DNA from: Candidatus Adlerbacteria bacterium RIFCSPHIGHO2_02_FULL_54_18
GTDB lineage: Bacteria; Patescibacteriota; Minisyncoccia; Phycocordibacterales; SBAW01
NCBI GenBank assembly: GCA_001775445.1
Contig: MEWV01000019.1
Coordinates: 1-11,146, forward strand
Length of the DNA: 11,146 bases
Direction of reading: 5' to 3'
Part shown: piece after piece, positions 5,175-11,146 of the stretch
Layout: the number at the start of each line of letters is the position of its first letter
Position numbering within the stretch: position 1 is the stretch's first letter
The notes under the pieces: model-generated
What the model was told of the DNA's origin: nothing
What the model saw: the letters and a program-made list of their open reading frames with translations, nothing else
The model's database searches: none
Translations under genes and position numbers: made by a program

Positions 5175-7220
5175 CGTTTTTGTTTTTCCGTGCCCCGTCA
5201 GGGCAGCAAGTTCGTCGCGGATGAGGGCGGCGGTTTCGAAGTTGAGGTCTTTGACCGCGGCGGCCATTTCCCTCTTCTTGGCGGCGACAAACTTGCGCGA
5301 GTCCTTTTTGTAGAGATCTTTATCAACCTCCAGAAGGGTGATAATCGCTTTGCTGTGCTCGCTGCGCAACTCTTCGGTAATGTCTTTAATATTCTTTATT
5401 ATCGTTGTTGGCGTGATGCCATGCTTTTTGTTGTACTCCTCCTGCAGGGTCCGGCGGCGGCGCGTTTCGCCCACTGCCTTTTTGAGCGACTCGGTTTCCT
5501 GGTCGGCATAGAGTATCACGCGGCCCGCCGCGTTGCGCGCGGCACGGCCTATTGTCTGTATAAGAGATACCTCGGAGCGCAAAAATCCCTCTTTGTCGGC
5601 ATCGAGTATCAGCACTAGCTCCACTTCGGGCAAATCGAGGCCCTCACGCAGAAGATTGACCCCGACAAGCACGTCGTACTCGCCGCGGCGCAAACGCGTC
5701 AGAATTTCTATCCGTTCCAGCGTTTCGACATCGCTGTGCAGATATGCCGACTTAATCTTGCGCTCCTTAAGGTAGTCGTTGAGATCCTCGGCCATTTTTT
5801 TGGTGAGCGTCGTGATGAGCACGCGGTTGCCGCGCGCAACCACTTTAGCCACTTCTGCTATAGCGTCGTGCACCTGCCCTGGATACGCCCGTAAGTCAGA
5901 CTTACTGGTGCTAGCCCCAGTAAGTCTGACTTCCTGGCTCGTGACCGGGCGGATATCTATAACCGGGTCGAGTAACCCAGTCGGACGGACTACCTGTTCG
6001 ACAATGTTCTTTCCGCTCTTTCCCCGCTCGTAGGGGCCGGGCGTCGCCGAGGTGTAGATTACCTGGCCAACCTTTTTTGCAAACTCCTCAAACTGCAGCG
6101 GTCGGTTGTCTATGGCGCTCGGCAGCCGAAAACCGAAGTCGACAAGAGTGTCCTTGCGTGCTCGGTCGCCGGCATACATACCCCCTATTTGGGGCACGGT
6201 AACGTGGCTTTCGTCTATTATCGTCAAAAAACCCGGAGGAAAATAATCAAGCAAAGTATAGGGCGGTTCTCCAGACGTGCGGCCGTCGAAGTGGCGCGAG
6301 TAATTTTCTATCCCGTTGCAATATCCTACCTCGCGTATCATCGCGAGGTCGTAGTTGACCCGTCGCTTAAGCCGCTCGGCCTCAAGCAGCTTGCCCTTCC
6401 TCTCAAAAAGGGCCAGCTGCTCTTTGAGCTCGCGGCGAATGTTGGCTATCGCCCGCGCCCGCTCCTCCTCGGGAGTCACGTAGTGTTTGGCAGGAAAAAG
6501 AAACACGGAGTGCGGCGTTGCTTTTTCTTGGCGCGTTACGGCGTCAATCACCCGCAACGCTTCTATTGTGTCGGCTCCAAACTCCACGCGATAGAGCACC
6601 CGCTCGCCGGTCGGCATAATTTCGACGCTGTTGCCGAGCGCGCGGAAGGTGCCCGGAGTAAGGTCGGCCGTTGTGCGCTCAAAGTAGACACCTATCAGTT
6701 CGCGGATAAGCTCGGCGCGATGTTTTTTTGCTCCAGCCCGCAGCTCCAAGTGGACCTTGCGATACTCCTCCGGGCTCCCCAAGCCGTATATGCACGACAC
6801 CGACGCAACAATTATAACGTCCTTGCGCGTCAGCAGTGCCTGGGTCGAGGCGTGACGCAACCGCTCTATCTCCTCGTTAATCTGGGCTTCCTTCTCTATA
6901 TAGGTGTCGCTGTGCGGCAGATATGCTTCGGGCTGGTAGTAGTCATAGTACGACACAAAGTACTGCACCGACGCATCGGGGAAGAACTCCCGATACTCCT
7001 GCACAAGCTGTGCCGCGAGTGTTTTGTTGTGCGCGATAACAAGGGTCGGCTGTTGCAGCGCGGCAATGACATTGGCCGCGGTAAAGGTCTTCCCCGAGCC
7101 GGTCACGCCAAGCAGGGTCTGGTGCCGCTCGCCACGCTCGAGCCCCGCCACTAATGCGACAATTGCCTTGGGCTGGTCCCCGGCGGGTATATGAGTCGGC
7201 TTGAGTATAAACTGCGCCAT
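5163..7220 (-). CDS. uvrB: Excinuclease ABC subunit B (UvrB helicase)
   Basis: Central helicase-like protein of nucleotide excision repair: it takes over the lesion from UvrA and recruits UvrC. From ATG 7220 it has 685 residues (E. coli 673). Landmarks: MAQFILKPTHIPAGDQP start; Walker A GVTGSGKT (38-45); damage-clamping beta-hairpin YYDYYQPEAYLP (91-102); DESH (336-339); REVGYCNGIENYSRH (296-310); YTSATPGPYE (389-398); TTLTKKMAEDL (470-480); LLREGLDLPEVELV; QTIGRAARN (555-563); C-terminal UVR motif for UvrC binding about 644-674. The frame extends upstream to 7286, but that would overlap tgt and lacks family similarity. An in-frame palindromic element adds about 18 residues (427-445) between IDIRPV and PGQVHDAI, which are close together in other UvrBs. 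The gene starts 10 bases after tgt ends, and it overlaps the convergent gene by 4 bases. Confidence 0.98.
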   Translation of the reverse strand: MAQFILKPTHIPAGDQPKAIVALVAGLERGERHQTLLGVTGSGKTFTAANVIAALQQPTLVIAHNKTLAAQLVQEYREFFPDASVQYFVSYYDYYQPEAYLPHSDTYIEKEAQINEEIERLRHASTQALLTRKDVIIVASVSCIYGLGSPEEYRKVHLELRAGAKKHRAELIRELIGVYFERTTADLTPGTFRALGNSVEIMPTGERVLYRVEFGADTIEALRVIDAVTRQEKATPHSVFLFPAKHYVTPEEERARAIANIRRELKEQLALFERKGKLLEAERLKRRVNYDLAMIREVGYCNGIENYSRHFDGRTSGEPPYTLLDYFPPGFLTIIDESHVTVPQIGGMYAGDRARKDTLVDFGFRLPSAIDNRPLQFEEFAKKVGQVIYTSATPGPYERGKSGKNIVEQVVRPTGLLDPVIDIRPVTSQEVRLTGASTSKSDLRAYPGQVHDAIAEVAKVVARGNRVLITTLTKKMAEDLNDYLKERKIKSAYLHSDVETLERIEILTRLRRGEYDVLVGVNLLREGLDLPEVELVLILDADKEGFLRSEVSLIQTIGRAARNAAGRVILYADQETESLKKAVGETRRRRTLQEEYNKKHGITPTTIIKNIKDITEELRSEHSKAIITLLEVDKDLYKKDSRKFVAAKKREMAAAVKDLNFETAALIRDELAALTGHGKTKTKKR
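5893..5932. repeat. In-frame GTCAGAC palindromic element in uvrB
   Basis: A 40-base inverted repeat: perfect 16-base arms AAGTCAGACTTACTGG (5893-5908) and 5917-5932, with GCTAGC (5910-5915) in the centre and only the 5909/5916 pair mismatched. Each arm starts or ends in the near-palindrome AAGTCAGACTT. On the minus strand it reads E-V-R-L-T-G-A-S-T-S-K-S-D-L. The K/E-V-R and S-D-F/L codon phases match the uvrA element. It lies where UvrB has extra residues. Confidence 0.9.
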
Positions 7221-7230
7221 TTCTGCTACT

Positions 7231-8523
7231 CTAGCGCATTTTGTAGCCCGACAAAAACGAGTCACGATACTCTTCGAAGTCCCCATTAAGGATTGTCTCT
7301 CGGATGCGGGCGGTCAGTGTGGTCAAAAAGTATAGATTGTGCATCGAGGCGAGTATAGGCCCGAGCAGCTCTTTGGTGCGAAAGAGGTGATGTATGTACG
7401 CGCGTGTGTGCTCTCGACACACAGGACATCCGCACTCTGTGTCCAACGGACCGAAGTCCTCTTTGTACCCGGCATTCGGTATCTGGATTTTACCGCGCTT
7501 GGTATAAATCCCGCCCGTGCGCCCGTTGCGCGTCGGCAGCACGCAGTCAAAGGTATCTATTCCTGCCGCCACACCTATAAAAATATCTTCCGGCTCCCCT
7601 ATCCCCAAAAGATGCCGCGGCTTCTCCTTTGGTAGCACCACGTTTACCTTGTCTAAAATACCGAGGATGTCGTCCTTGCTAAAGGAGCCGCCGATGCCGT
7701 AGCCGTCAAAGTCCATACCCGCAAGCTCCGTGGCGCTCTCTATTCTTAAATCTTCAAATTTTCCTCCTTGAACGATGCCGTATATCCCGGGCGTGAAGGT
7801 CAGACCTTTTTGGGAAGGTCTGACCTTCCCAGACATTTGCCGATGCGCTTTCAAACTCCGGTCCGCCCAGCGATGCGTGCGATCCATCGCTTCTTTTTGA
7901 TAGGCCTCGTCGGCGGCAGGGCTGGTGCACTCGTCGAACGCAAAAATGATGTCCGCGCCGAGTTCGTGCTGGATTTCTATCGAGCGCTCGGGCGTAAAGC
8001 GATGCAGCGAGCCGTCTATGTGGGAGGTAAAAGTGACTCCTTCTTCGTCGATTATGGCGAGCTTGCCGTGCGAAGTCGCAATCTCCTCGTCGTAGACGGC
8101 CGGAGCACGCAGGTCCTGCAAAAGGGAGTTGGGGTCCCGTTCATCTCTCCCTTTTGTGGGAACCTGCGCCTCCGGCGGCAAAAATTTTGAAATCTTTTTA
8201 CCAAACCCCTCGCCCAAAGAAAATACCTGGAAGCCACCCGAGTCGGTCATAATCGGCCCGTCAAATCCCATAAACTTATGCAGACCGCCGGCCTTCTCTA
8301 TAAGCTCCGGCCCCGGCGATAGGTACAGGTGGTAGGTGTTGGCAATGATTGTTTGTATCCCCAGCTCGCCAAACTGCGCTGCCTGAATGCCTTTAACGTC
8401 TGCCTTGGTTCCTACAGCAACAAACGCGGGCGTTTTAATATCGCCGTGCGGCGTATGCAAAATGCCGGCTCTCGCAAGAGAGCCGGGCATTTCTTTTTCT
8501 ATACTAAGTGATATCGGGCGCAC
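7231..8523 (-). CDS. tgt: tRNA-guanine transglycosylase with two in-frame insertions
   Basis: Exchanges guanine 34 of GUN-anticodon tRNAs for the queuine precursor preQ1. From the GTG at 8523 it has 430 residues, longer than the usual 370-390. Seen: ARAGILHTPHGDIKTPAF (18-34), TDSGGFQVFSLGEG with catalytic Asp94, FDECT (196-200), GIVQGG (249-254), GGSFSK (278-283), nucleophile Asp326 in FDCVLPTRNGRTG, and zinc ligands Cys364/366/369 and His395. Two extra stretches: about 40 residues between SKF (112-114) and IIDEEGV, and about 12 residues at 231-244; both contain inverted repeats. Start choice: TTG 8547 would overlap the FKBP gene by 17 bases, and ATG 8490 would lose the first strand, so GTG 8523, 7 bases after the FKBP stop, fits best; no strong ribosome site helps. 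It lies upstream of uvrB in the same operon, with no functional link to it evident. Confidence 0.96.
   Translation of the reverse strand: MRPISLSIEKEMPGSLARAGILHTPHGDIKTPAFVAVGTKADVKGIQAAQFGELGIQTIIANTYHLYLSPGPELIEKAGGLHKFMGFDGPIMTDSGGFQVFSLGEGFGKKISKFLPPEAQVPTKGRDERDPNSLLQDLRAPAVYDEEIATSHGKLAIIDEEGVTFTSHIDGSLHRFTPERSIEIQHELGADIIFAFDECTSPAADEAYQKEAMDRTHRWADRSLKAHRQMSGKVRPSQKGLTFTPGIYGIVQGGKFEDLRIESATELAGMDFDGYGIGGSFSKDDILGILDKVNVVLPKEKPRHLLGIGEPEDIFIGVAAGIDTFDCVLPTRNGRTGGIYTKRGKIQIPNAGYKEDFGPLDTECGCPVCREHTRAYIHHLFRTKELLGPILASMHNLYFLTTLTARIRETILNGDFEEYRDSFLSGYKMR
7795..7828. repeat. In-frame GTCAGAC palindromic element in tgt
   Basis: Perfect 14-base arms GAAGGTCAGACCTT (7795-7808) and 7815-7828 around a 6-base loop. 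Each arm itself is a 13-base near-palindrome (AAGGTC-N-GACCTT). On the minus strand it reads G-K-V-R-P-S-Q-K-G-L-T-F in Tgt, with the left half in the same phase (K-V-R) as the uvrA and uvrB elements. It lies just before GIYGIVQGG, where the family has fewer residues. Confidence 0.9.
8109..8167. repeat. Long inverted-repeat element of a second type in tgt
   Basis: GCAGGT (8109-8114) pairs with ACCTGC (8162-8167), and AAAAGGGAG (8120-8128) pairs exactly with 8147-8155. The bases between them (CCTGC against GTGGGA) pair partly, and the central loop is 18 bases with GGGTCCC inside. On the minus strand it codes for Q-V-P-T-K-G-R-D-E-R-D-P-N-S-L-L-Q-D-L, most of the roughly 40-residue extra stretch between the first catalytic motif and IIDEEGV. 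Its sequence is unrelated to the GTCAGAC group. Confidence 0.8.
8461..8491. repeat. Hairpin-forming inverted repeat at the tgt 5' end
   Basis: Arms 8461-8473 (AATGCCGGCTCTC) and 8478-8491 pair over 13 bp with one bulged base and a GCAA loop. On the minus strand the stem starts inside codons for E-M-P-G-S-L-A-R-A-G and ends in GCATTTT. The arm covers the alternative ATG at 8490. It could slow ribosomes or polymerase near the start of tgt, but it lies in codons for a conserved LARAG motif, so it may be chance. Confidence 0.55.
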
Positions 8524-8530
8524 ACGGATG

Positions 8531-8986
8531 TTACTCTGCAGAACCAACCTTCACCAACTCCACCTCAAAAATGAGAGTCGAGTTTGCCGGAATGGGGCCG
8601 TAGTCCTGGCCGCCGTAGCCGAGCGACGGCGGGATAATGAGGAGGCGCTTACCGCCGACCTTCATCCCCACGAGCCCTTGGTCCCAGCCGGGGATAACGT
8701 AGCCGCCTCCGAGCGTAAATTCGATAGGACTCTTGCCCACCGACGTATCAAACACGGTGCCGTTTTGGAGCTTGCCCGTGTAGTGGACAGAGACCATGTC
8801 GCCGGTGCGCGCCTCCGCGCCCGTGCCCACGACTTCGTCCTGCACCACGAGCCCTTGTTGCGCCGGCTGGGGCGCGTTCAATGCGCTGCTGTTCATAATC
8901 AAAAAAGGATTACCGAATACAAAGAAAAGCCCCACTATGATAATGCCTGCCGCAACGGCGACACCTATTTTTATATGATGTGTCAT
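8531..8986 (-). CDS. Membrane-anchored FKBP-type peptidyl-prolyl isomerase
   Basis: Prolyl cis-trans isomerase and probable folding helper outside the membrane. The 151 residues comprise a short basic start, one membrane helix about 6-31 (no clear signal-peptidase site, so likely an anchor), a short linker rich in Pro/Gln/Ala (36-45) and one FKBP domain about 46-147. Active-site positions known from FKBP12 are present: Tyr69 (VHYTG), Phe79-Asp80 (VFDTS), Val97-Ile98 (YVIPGW), Trp101, Tyr124 (SLGYG) and Phe140 (TLIFEVEL). The segment YGPIPANSTLIFEVELVKV is the usual FKBP ending. The start at ATG 8986 is 15 bases after the CAP stop; the extended -10-like TGATATAGT over that stop suggests an extra promoter. 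It precedes tgt by 7 bases. The partner could be the neighbouring CAP protein, but this is only an inference from gene order. Confidence 0.93.
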   Translation of the reverse strand: MTHHIKIGVAVAAGIIIVGLFFVFGNPFLIMNSSALNAPQPAQQGLVVQDEVVGTGAEARTGDMVSVHYTGKLQNGTVFDTSVGKSPIEFTLGGGYVIPGWDQGLVGMKVGGKRLLIIPPSLGYGGQDYGPIPANSTLIFEVELVKVGSAE

Positions 8987-8995
8987 ATGCCGATT

Positions 8996-9004
8996 ACTAT
9001 ATCA
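8996..9004 (-). promoter_or_regulatory. Possible internal promoter before the FKBP gene
   Basis: The minus strand reads TGATATAGT: a TGN extended -10 whose TGA is also the stop codon of the CAP gene. It lies nine bases before the FKBP ATG, so the mRNA would have only two or three untranslated bases. No -35 box is visible. It is weaker evidence than the six-base cases because the spacing differs. Confidence 0.3.
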
Positions 9005-9937
9005 TAGCTGCCGCTCGGTGCTCGTGGCAGTCCCCACCATTACTCCCCACCCTTCTGTTGCCCCATATGCGCTGGCGGGCTGGCCGATGCCCGTATGCAA
9101 AGAAAGCACACTGCCGTTGAGCGCCAGAAGTGCAAGGGCAATACCTGCGACAACCACACCCGACAGCAAAAGATCATGCGATTGTATCTGTATATGATGA
9201 AAGAACGCAAAAGAGAGCGCGAGTGCAAGAAGCGCCACAATGCCCCCAAGTATAAAGCCGGTAGCCGCCCGCGGCTCGGCGAGTGCACGAGCGAGTTGCC
9301 GAGCGAACGTGTCGCCAAAGGAGGGAGACGGTCCTGTCTCGGCGGCCAAGACCACCCCCGATGACGCCAAAAAAGGCGTGGCAAAGTGCTGCACAACAAA
9401 AGTGGCCAACTGTCCTTTGTATACCCCTTGTGCTATCCCCACTCCCACTTCGCTGTATTGGGGTTTAAGAATGTTGGCGCGATGACCCGAAGATGCCATC
9501 CATGCGTTTATCACGTCGCCAGAATCGACAAAACGCACAGCCAGGTTTTCGCCCGCGTAGCGATAATCGTAACCCGCCCTCTCTATCCAGCTCCACGGCT
9601 CTCTGCCGTCTGGCCCTGTGTGTGCAAAGTAGCCGCGCGCCGCCATGTCGTTGGCTTTTTGTTGAGCCGACAGTATCAATCGCTGCTCCTCCTTAAGTGC
9701 TGCCAGCCCGTTGCTGGCGCGTTTCTCGTTGGTGAGGGAAAGTATCTCGCTCTCTATAACAGCCGCTAAAAAGTCATTACCCGCGTGCCGGGCGATAAGA
9801 TGTGCAACAAATACTCCCTCGGAGAGGAGCACTACGGAAAGGAGCACTATGAGAGGACCGCGACTAAGCAAGCGCGGACGATAAACATTGCCTTGCGCGG
9901 GTATAAAAAGGTGCATGAGCCACCTAAAAAATGACAT
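9002..9937 (-). CDS. CAP/SCP-domain surface protein with three membrane helices
   Basis: Secreted-type CAP (YkwD-like) domain protein of unknown activity, 311 residues. Layout: basic cytoplasmic start with FIPAQGNVYRPRLLSR (11-26), an N-terminal pattern I recall from CPR CAP proteins; helix about 28-48; CAP domain about 63-188 with LTNEKRASNGLAAL (68-81), YFAHTGPDG (103-111), AGENLAV (128-134), AWMASSGHRANIL (145-157) and YSEVGVGI (161-168); then helices about 225-246 and 257-277 and a tail of about 34 residues. The usual CAP pocket residues His106, Glu130 and His152 are present, so a metal-binding or hydrolytic pocket is possible. It is the first gene of CAP-FKBP-tgt-uvrB. Its ATG is 14 bases from the start of the divergent gene. 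TGA is its stop codon. The fold is confident; the role (cell wall or attachment) is not known. Confidence 0.92.
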   Translation of the reverse strand: MSFFRWLMHLFIPAQGNVYRPRLLSRGPLIVLLSVVLLSEGVFVAHLIARHAGNDFLAAVIESEILSLTNEKRASNGLAALKEEQRLILSAQQKANDMAARGYFAHTGPDGREPWSWIERAGYDYRYAGENLAVRFVDSGDVINAWMASSGHRANILKPQYSEVGVGIAQGVYKGQLATFVVQHFATPFLASSGVVLAAETGPSPSFGDTFARQLARALAEPRAATGFILGGIVALLALALSFAFFHHIQIQSHDLLLSGVVVAGIALALLALNGSVLSLHTGIGQPASAYGATEGWGVMVGTATSTERQL

Positions 9938-9954
9938 GATAAAATAGTAGCATG
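9935..9954. promoter_or_regulatory. Overlapping divergent leaderless promoters in 20 bp
   Basis: The block CATGATAAAATAGTAGCATG holds both start codons and both promoters. Plus strand: TGA-TAAAAT (9937-9945), six bases, ATG 9952. Minus strand: TGC-TACTAT (9952-9944), six bases, ATG 9937. The TG of each extended -10 comes from the CATG around the other gene's start codon, and the two -10 boxes overlap by two bases. No ribosome sites fit, so both mRNAs should be leaderless. The two promoters cannot be bound at the same time. Confidence 0.6.
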
Positions 9955-10725
9955 CAAAAGACAGTTGTTGCTCTCGGCGTTGCCGCGTTTATGCTTGCAC
10001 CCGCTGTCGCCTTTGGAGCGAGCTTTGCCAAGCAGTCGCTGTTCCTTTCGCGCAGCGCGGTTACCGAAGGAGAAACGGTGCTTATAAACGCCGTGGTTAA
10101 CAACGACTCGACCGCCGCATTTTCCGGAACCTTGCTCTTTGCCGAGGGTACGAGCGCAATAGGAACAGTGCCAGTGACGCTCGCCGCCGGCGAGGCCCAG
10201 GCGGTGTCGGTGTCGTGGAAGCCCGCTAAGGGTTCGCATAAAGTGTCGGCCGAACTAAAAAAGGGGCTGGAGGTTGTTGAGACGCAGAGTGCGACATTTA
10301 CCATTGCGGCAAAACCCACGCCTGCCGCCGCGCCGCAAAGTGCGGCCGCGGTCGAGTCGTCTCAAAATATCCAGGATGGCATTGCGGCGTACTCGCCTCA
10401 AACCGCGAGCGTGGCAGCGCCGCTGTTTACTCTCATCGACTCGGGCCGCGCCGCCGCGGCCGACATCATAGACGCGCAAATTTCCGGCACCAAAAAGGCG
10501 CTCGGCCCGAGTGCCGGCGAGGTCTTGAACGCCGAGGAGACAAAAAATGCCGGAAGTAATCCTCTCGGGGTGCTGTGGTTTATCCTCCGCACGCTCTATC
10601 TCTATCTCCTCACCATAGCGCGGTTCCTTGTCGGCAACGCGGCGCTCTTTTATCCCGTGCTTGCACTTGCGTTCCTCTACTCATTGTGGAAGCTGTTTCG
10701 CCGCTTTCGCCGCCCCGCATATTAA
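9952..10725 (+). CDS. Secreted Ig-like protein with C-terminal membrane helices, unknown role
   Basis: 257 residues, no specific family recognised. A signal peptide is clear (MQKTVVALGVAAFMLAPAVAFGA, cleavage likely after about residue 23). Residues about 26-118 look like a single immunoglobulin-like beta-sandwich of the CARDB/NEAT-neighbour type used in surface proteins: ...VTEGETVLINAVVNND..., GTVPVTLAAGEAQAVSVSW and KVSAELKKG are alternating strands. A low-complexity Ala/Pro/Ser linker follows (119-137), then a mixed segment and two hydrophobic helices, about 205-223 and 227-247, ending in the basic tail KLFRRFRRPAY inside the cell. It would display the Ig-like domain outside the membrane. 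The start is fixed by the extended -10 six bases upstream. It is divergent from the CAP gene and shares its promoter region; a common surface function is possible but unproven. Confidence 0.8.
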   Translation: MQKTVVALGVAAFMLAPAVAFGASFAKQSLFLSRSAVTEGETVLINAVVNNDSTAAFSGTLLFAEGTSAIGTVPVTLAAGEAQAVSVSWKPAKGSHKVSAELKKGLEVVETQSATFTIAAKPTPAAAPQSAAAVESSQNIQDGIAAYSPQTASVAAPLFTLIDSGRAAAADIIDAQISGTKKALGPSAGEVLNAEETKNAGSNPLGVLWFILRTLYLYLLTIARFLVGNAALFYPVLALAFLYSLWKLFRRFRRPAY

Positions 10726-10734
10726 AATAAAAAA

Positions 10735-10762
10735 GAGGGCAGAATATTCTGCTATTTGTTTT
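10735..10762. terminator. Bidirectional terminator between convergent genes
   Basis: GCAGAATATTCTGC (10739-10752) is a perfect 14-base palindrome in the 26-base gap between the Ig-like gene and the VKOR gene. On the plus strand it is followed by TATTTGTTTTTA; on the minus strand by CCTCTTTTTTATTTTA. Both directions therefore have a T-rich tail. The stem is short and AT-rich with little loop, so it may be weak. Its last base is the last base of the VKOR stop codon. Confidence 0.55.
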
Positions 10763-11146
10763 TAGTCAAGTGCCAATGCCAACAGGCCACGACAAACGCG
10801 CATAGAGTAACAAAGGCAGAAATGGCGCAATACTGACACAGCGCTCCCAAGACCGAGAGTTGGATGTAAAATATCGCCCATGCAGAGTAGGCGACACCGA
10901 CAGCAGTGTAGGCAAATGCACCGAACCGGAGAGCGGGCGACTTCGGGTCGATTGCGAGCAGAAGCGCCAGACAAAAGAGGTACGCGTAGTATACGAGCCC
11001 GATGTAAGACCACGGCACGCCAAAAAACTTAGACTGCGCGCTCGTAAGAACCACCTCGCAGCCGCTGATAGCGCAGGTGGGGATGAGGTTGAGGTACTGA
11101 AAATACGCCAGGTAAAAGGTGTCGCCGAGCCCCACCAGGGCAAGCG
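10752..11146 (-). CDS. Vitamin K epoxide reductase family protein, N terminus cut
   Basis: Membrane enzyme that makes disulfide bonds by passing electrons from a thioredoxin-like partner to quinone. The frame is open to the right edge; 130 full codons are seen, so the true start lies outside. A GTG at 11135 is inside the first helix and is not the start. Seen: LALVGLGDTFYLAYFQYL (end of helix 1), the loop cysteine pair in CAISGC with the following conserved Ser (S-A-Q-S-K-F-F-G-V-P), helices VPWSYIGLVYYAYLFCLALLLAI and FGAFAYTAVGVAYSAWAIFYI, and the active-site CxxC as C-Q-Y-C in the last helix, which is the usual VKOR order. No fused thioredoxin domain follows. A DsbA-like partner may lie upstream on the minus strand, outside the window. 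It probably supports the secreted proteins nearby; this is inference. Confidence 0.9.
   Translation of the reverse strand, partial: LALVGLGDTFYLAYFQYLNLIPTCAISGCEVVLTSAQSKFFGVPWSYIGLVYYAYLFCLALLLAIDPKSPALRFGAFAYTAVGVAYSAWAIFYIQLSVLGALCQYCAISAFVTLCAFVVACWHWHLTKNK

Noticed and set aside
6328..6349. Inverted repeat ACCTCGCG / CGCGAGGT in uvrB
   Set aside because: Only 8 bp, and it falls in the strongly conserved R-E-V-G-Y-C-N-G motif region with no extra residues; codon coincidence is enough.
6189..7154. Open frame of 321 codons on the plus strand
   Set aside because: It lies wholly antisense to the well-supported uvrB, shows no domain, and such frames are expected opposite GC-rich genes.
7221..7286. 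22 extra N-terminal residues for UvrB
   Set aside because: They overlap the end of tgt, and the family start motif (M-x-x-F-x-L...PAGDQP) begins at the ATG at 7220.
3802..7828. Identification of the palindromes as CRISPR repeats or as Rickettsia palindromic elements
   Set aside because: The copies are far apart, lie inside genes and have no spacers; the sequences do not resemble Rickettsia elements as I recall them, so only the principle is shared.
11136..11146. GTG at 11135 as the true start of the VKOR-family gene
   Set aside because: The frame stays open to the window edge and the residues before it (L-A-L) continue the first membrane helix, so the gene is cut.

Overview
The window is a tightly packed bacterial segment carrying ten protein genes, two of them cut by the window edges. 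No RNA gene, CRISPR array or transposase gene was seen. The likely source is a Candidate Phyla Radiation (Patescibacteria) bacterium, probably of the Paceibacteria/Parcubacteria type. This is an inference from the short UvrC, the UvrA without its insertion domain, the small membrane-anchored FKBP and CAP proteins, and gene gaps of about 6 to 15 bases. TGA is used as a normal stop (CAP gene), so the UGA-Gly code of some CPR lineages does not apply. No taxonomic search could be run.

Layout. Positions 1-4867, minus strand: an apparent operon uvrA > uvrC > ddl (ddl runs off the left edge). Positions 4978-5166, plus strand: a 62-residue two-helix membrane protein whose stop codon overlaps that of uvrB. 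Positions 5163-9937, minus strand: an apparent operon CAP-domain protein > FKBP prolyl isomerase > tgt > uvrB. Positions 9952-10725, plus strand: a secreted Ig-like protein with a C-terminal membrane anchor, divergent from the CAP gene. Positions 10752-11146, minus strand: a VKOR-family disulfide-forming membrane protein, incomplete at its N terminus. There is no gene-free stretch longer than about 110 bases.

Function. UvrA, UvrB and UvrC form a complete but slimmed-down nucleotide excision repair set, split over two operons. Tgt makes queuosine-type tRNA wobble modification. Ddl supplies D-Ala-D-Ala for peptidoglycan. The CAP, FKBP, Ig-like and VKOR proteins belong to the envelope and to extracytoplasmic folding.

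The most unusual signal is a set of inverted-repeat elements lying in frame inside conserved housekeeping genes. Three share a GTCAGAC/GTCTGAC core (uvrA, uvrB, tgt), and their left halves are read in the same codon phase to give K/E-V-R. One more, of different sequence, lies in tgt, and a CCCTCGACAG-type sequence lies in both uvrC and uvrA in the same frame (P-S-T-x-L-G). Each lies at a place where the protein is longer than, or different from, its family. This resembles in principle the protein-embedded palindromic elements described in Rickettsia, but with different sequences. A second notable signal is a repeated start-site design, TGN-TANNAT-N6-ATG, which predicts leaderless mRNAs. At 9935-9954 two such promoters face away from each other within 20 bp.
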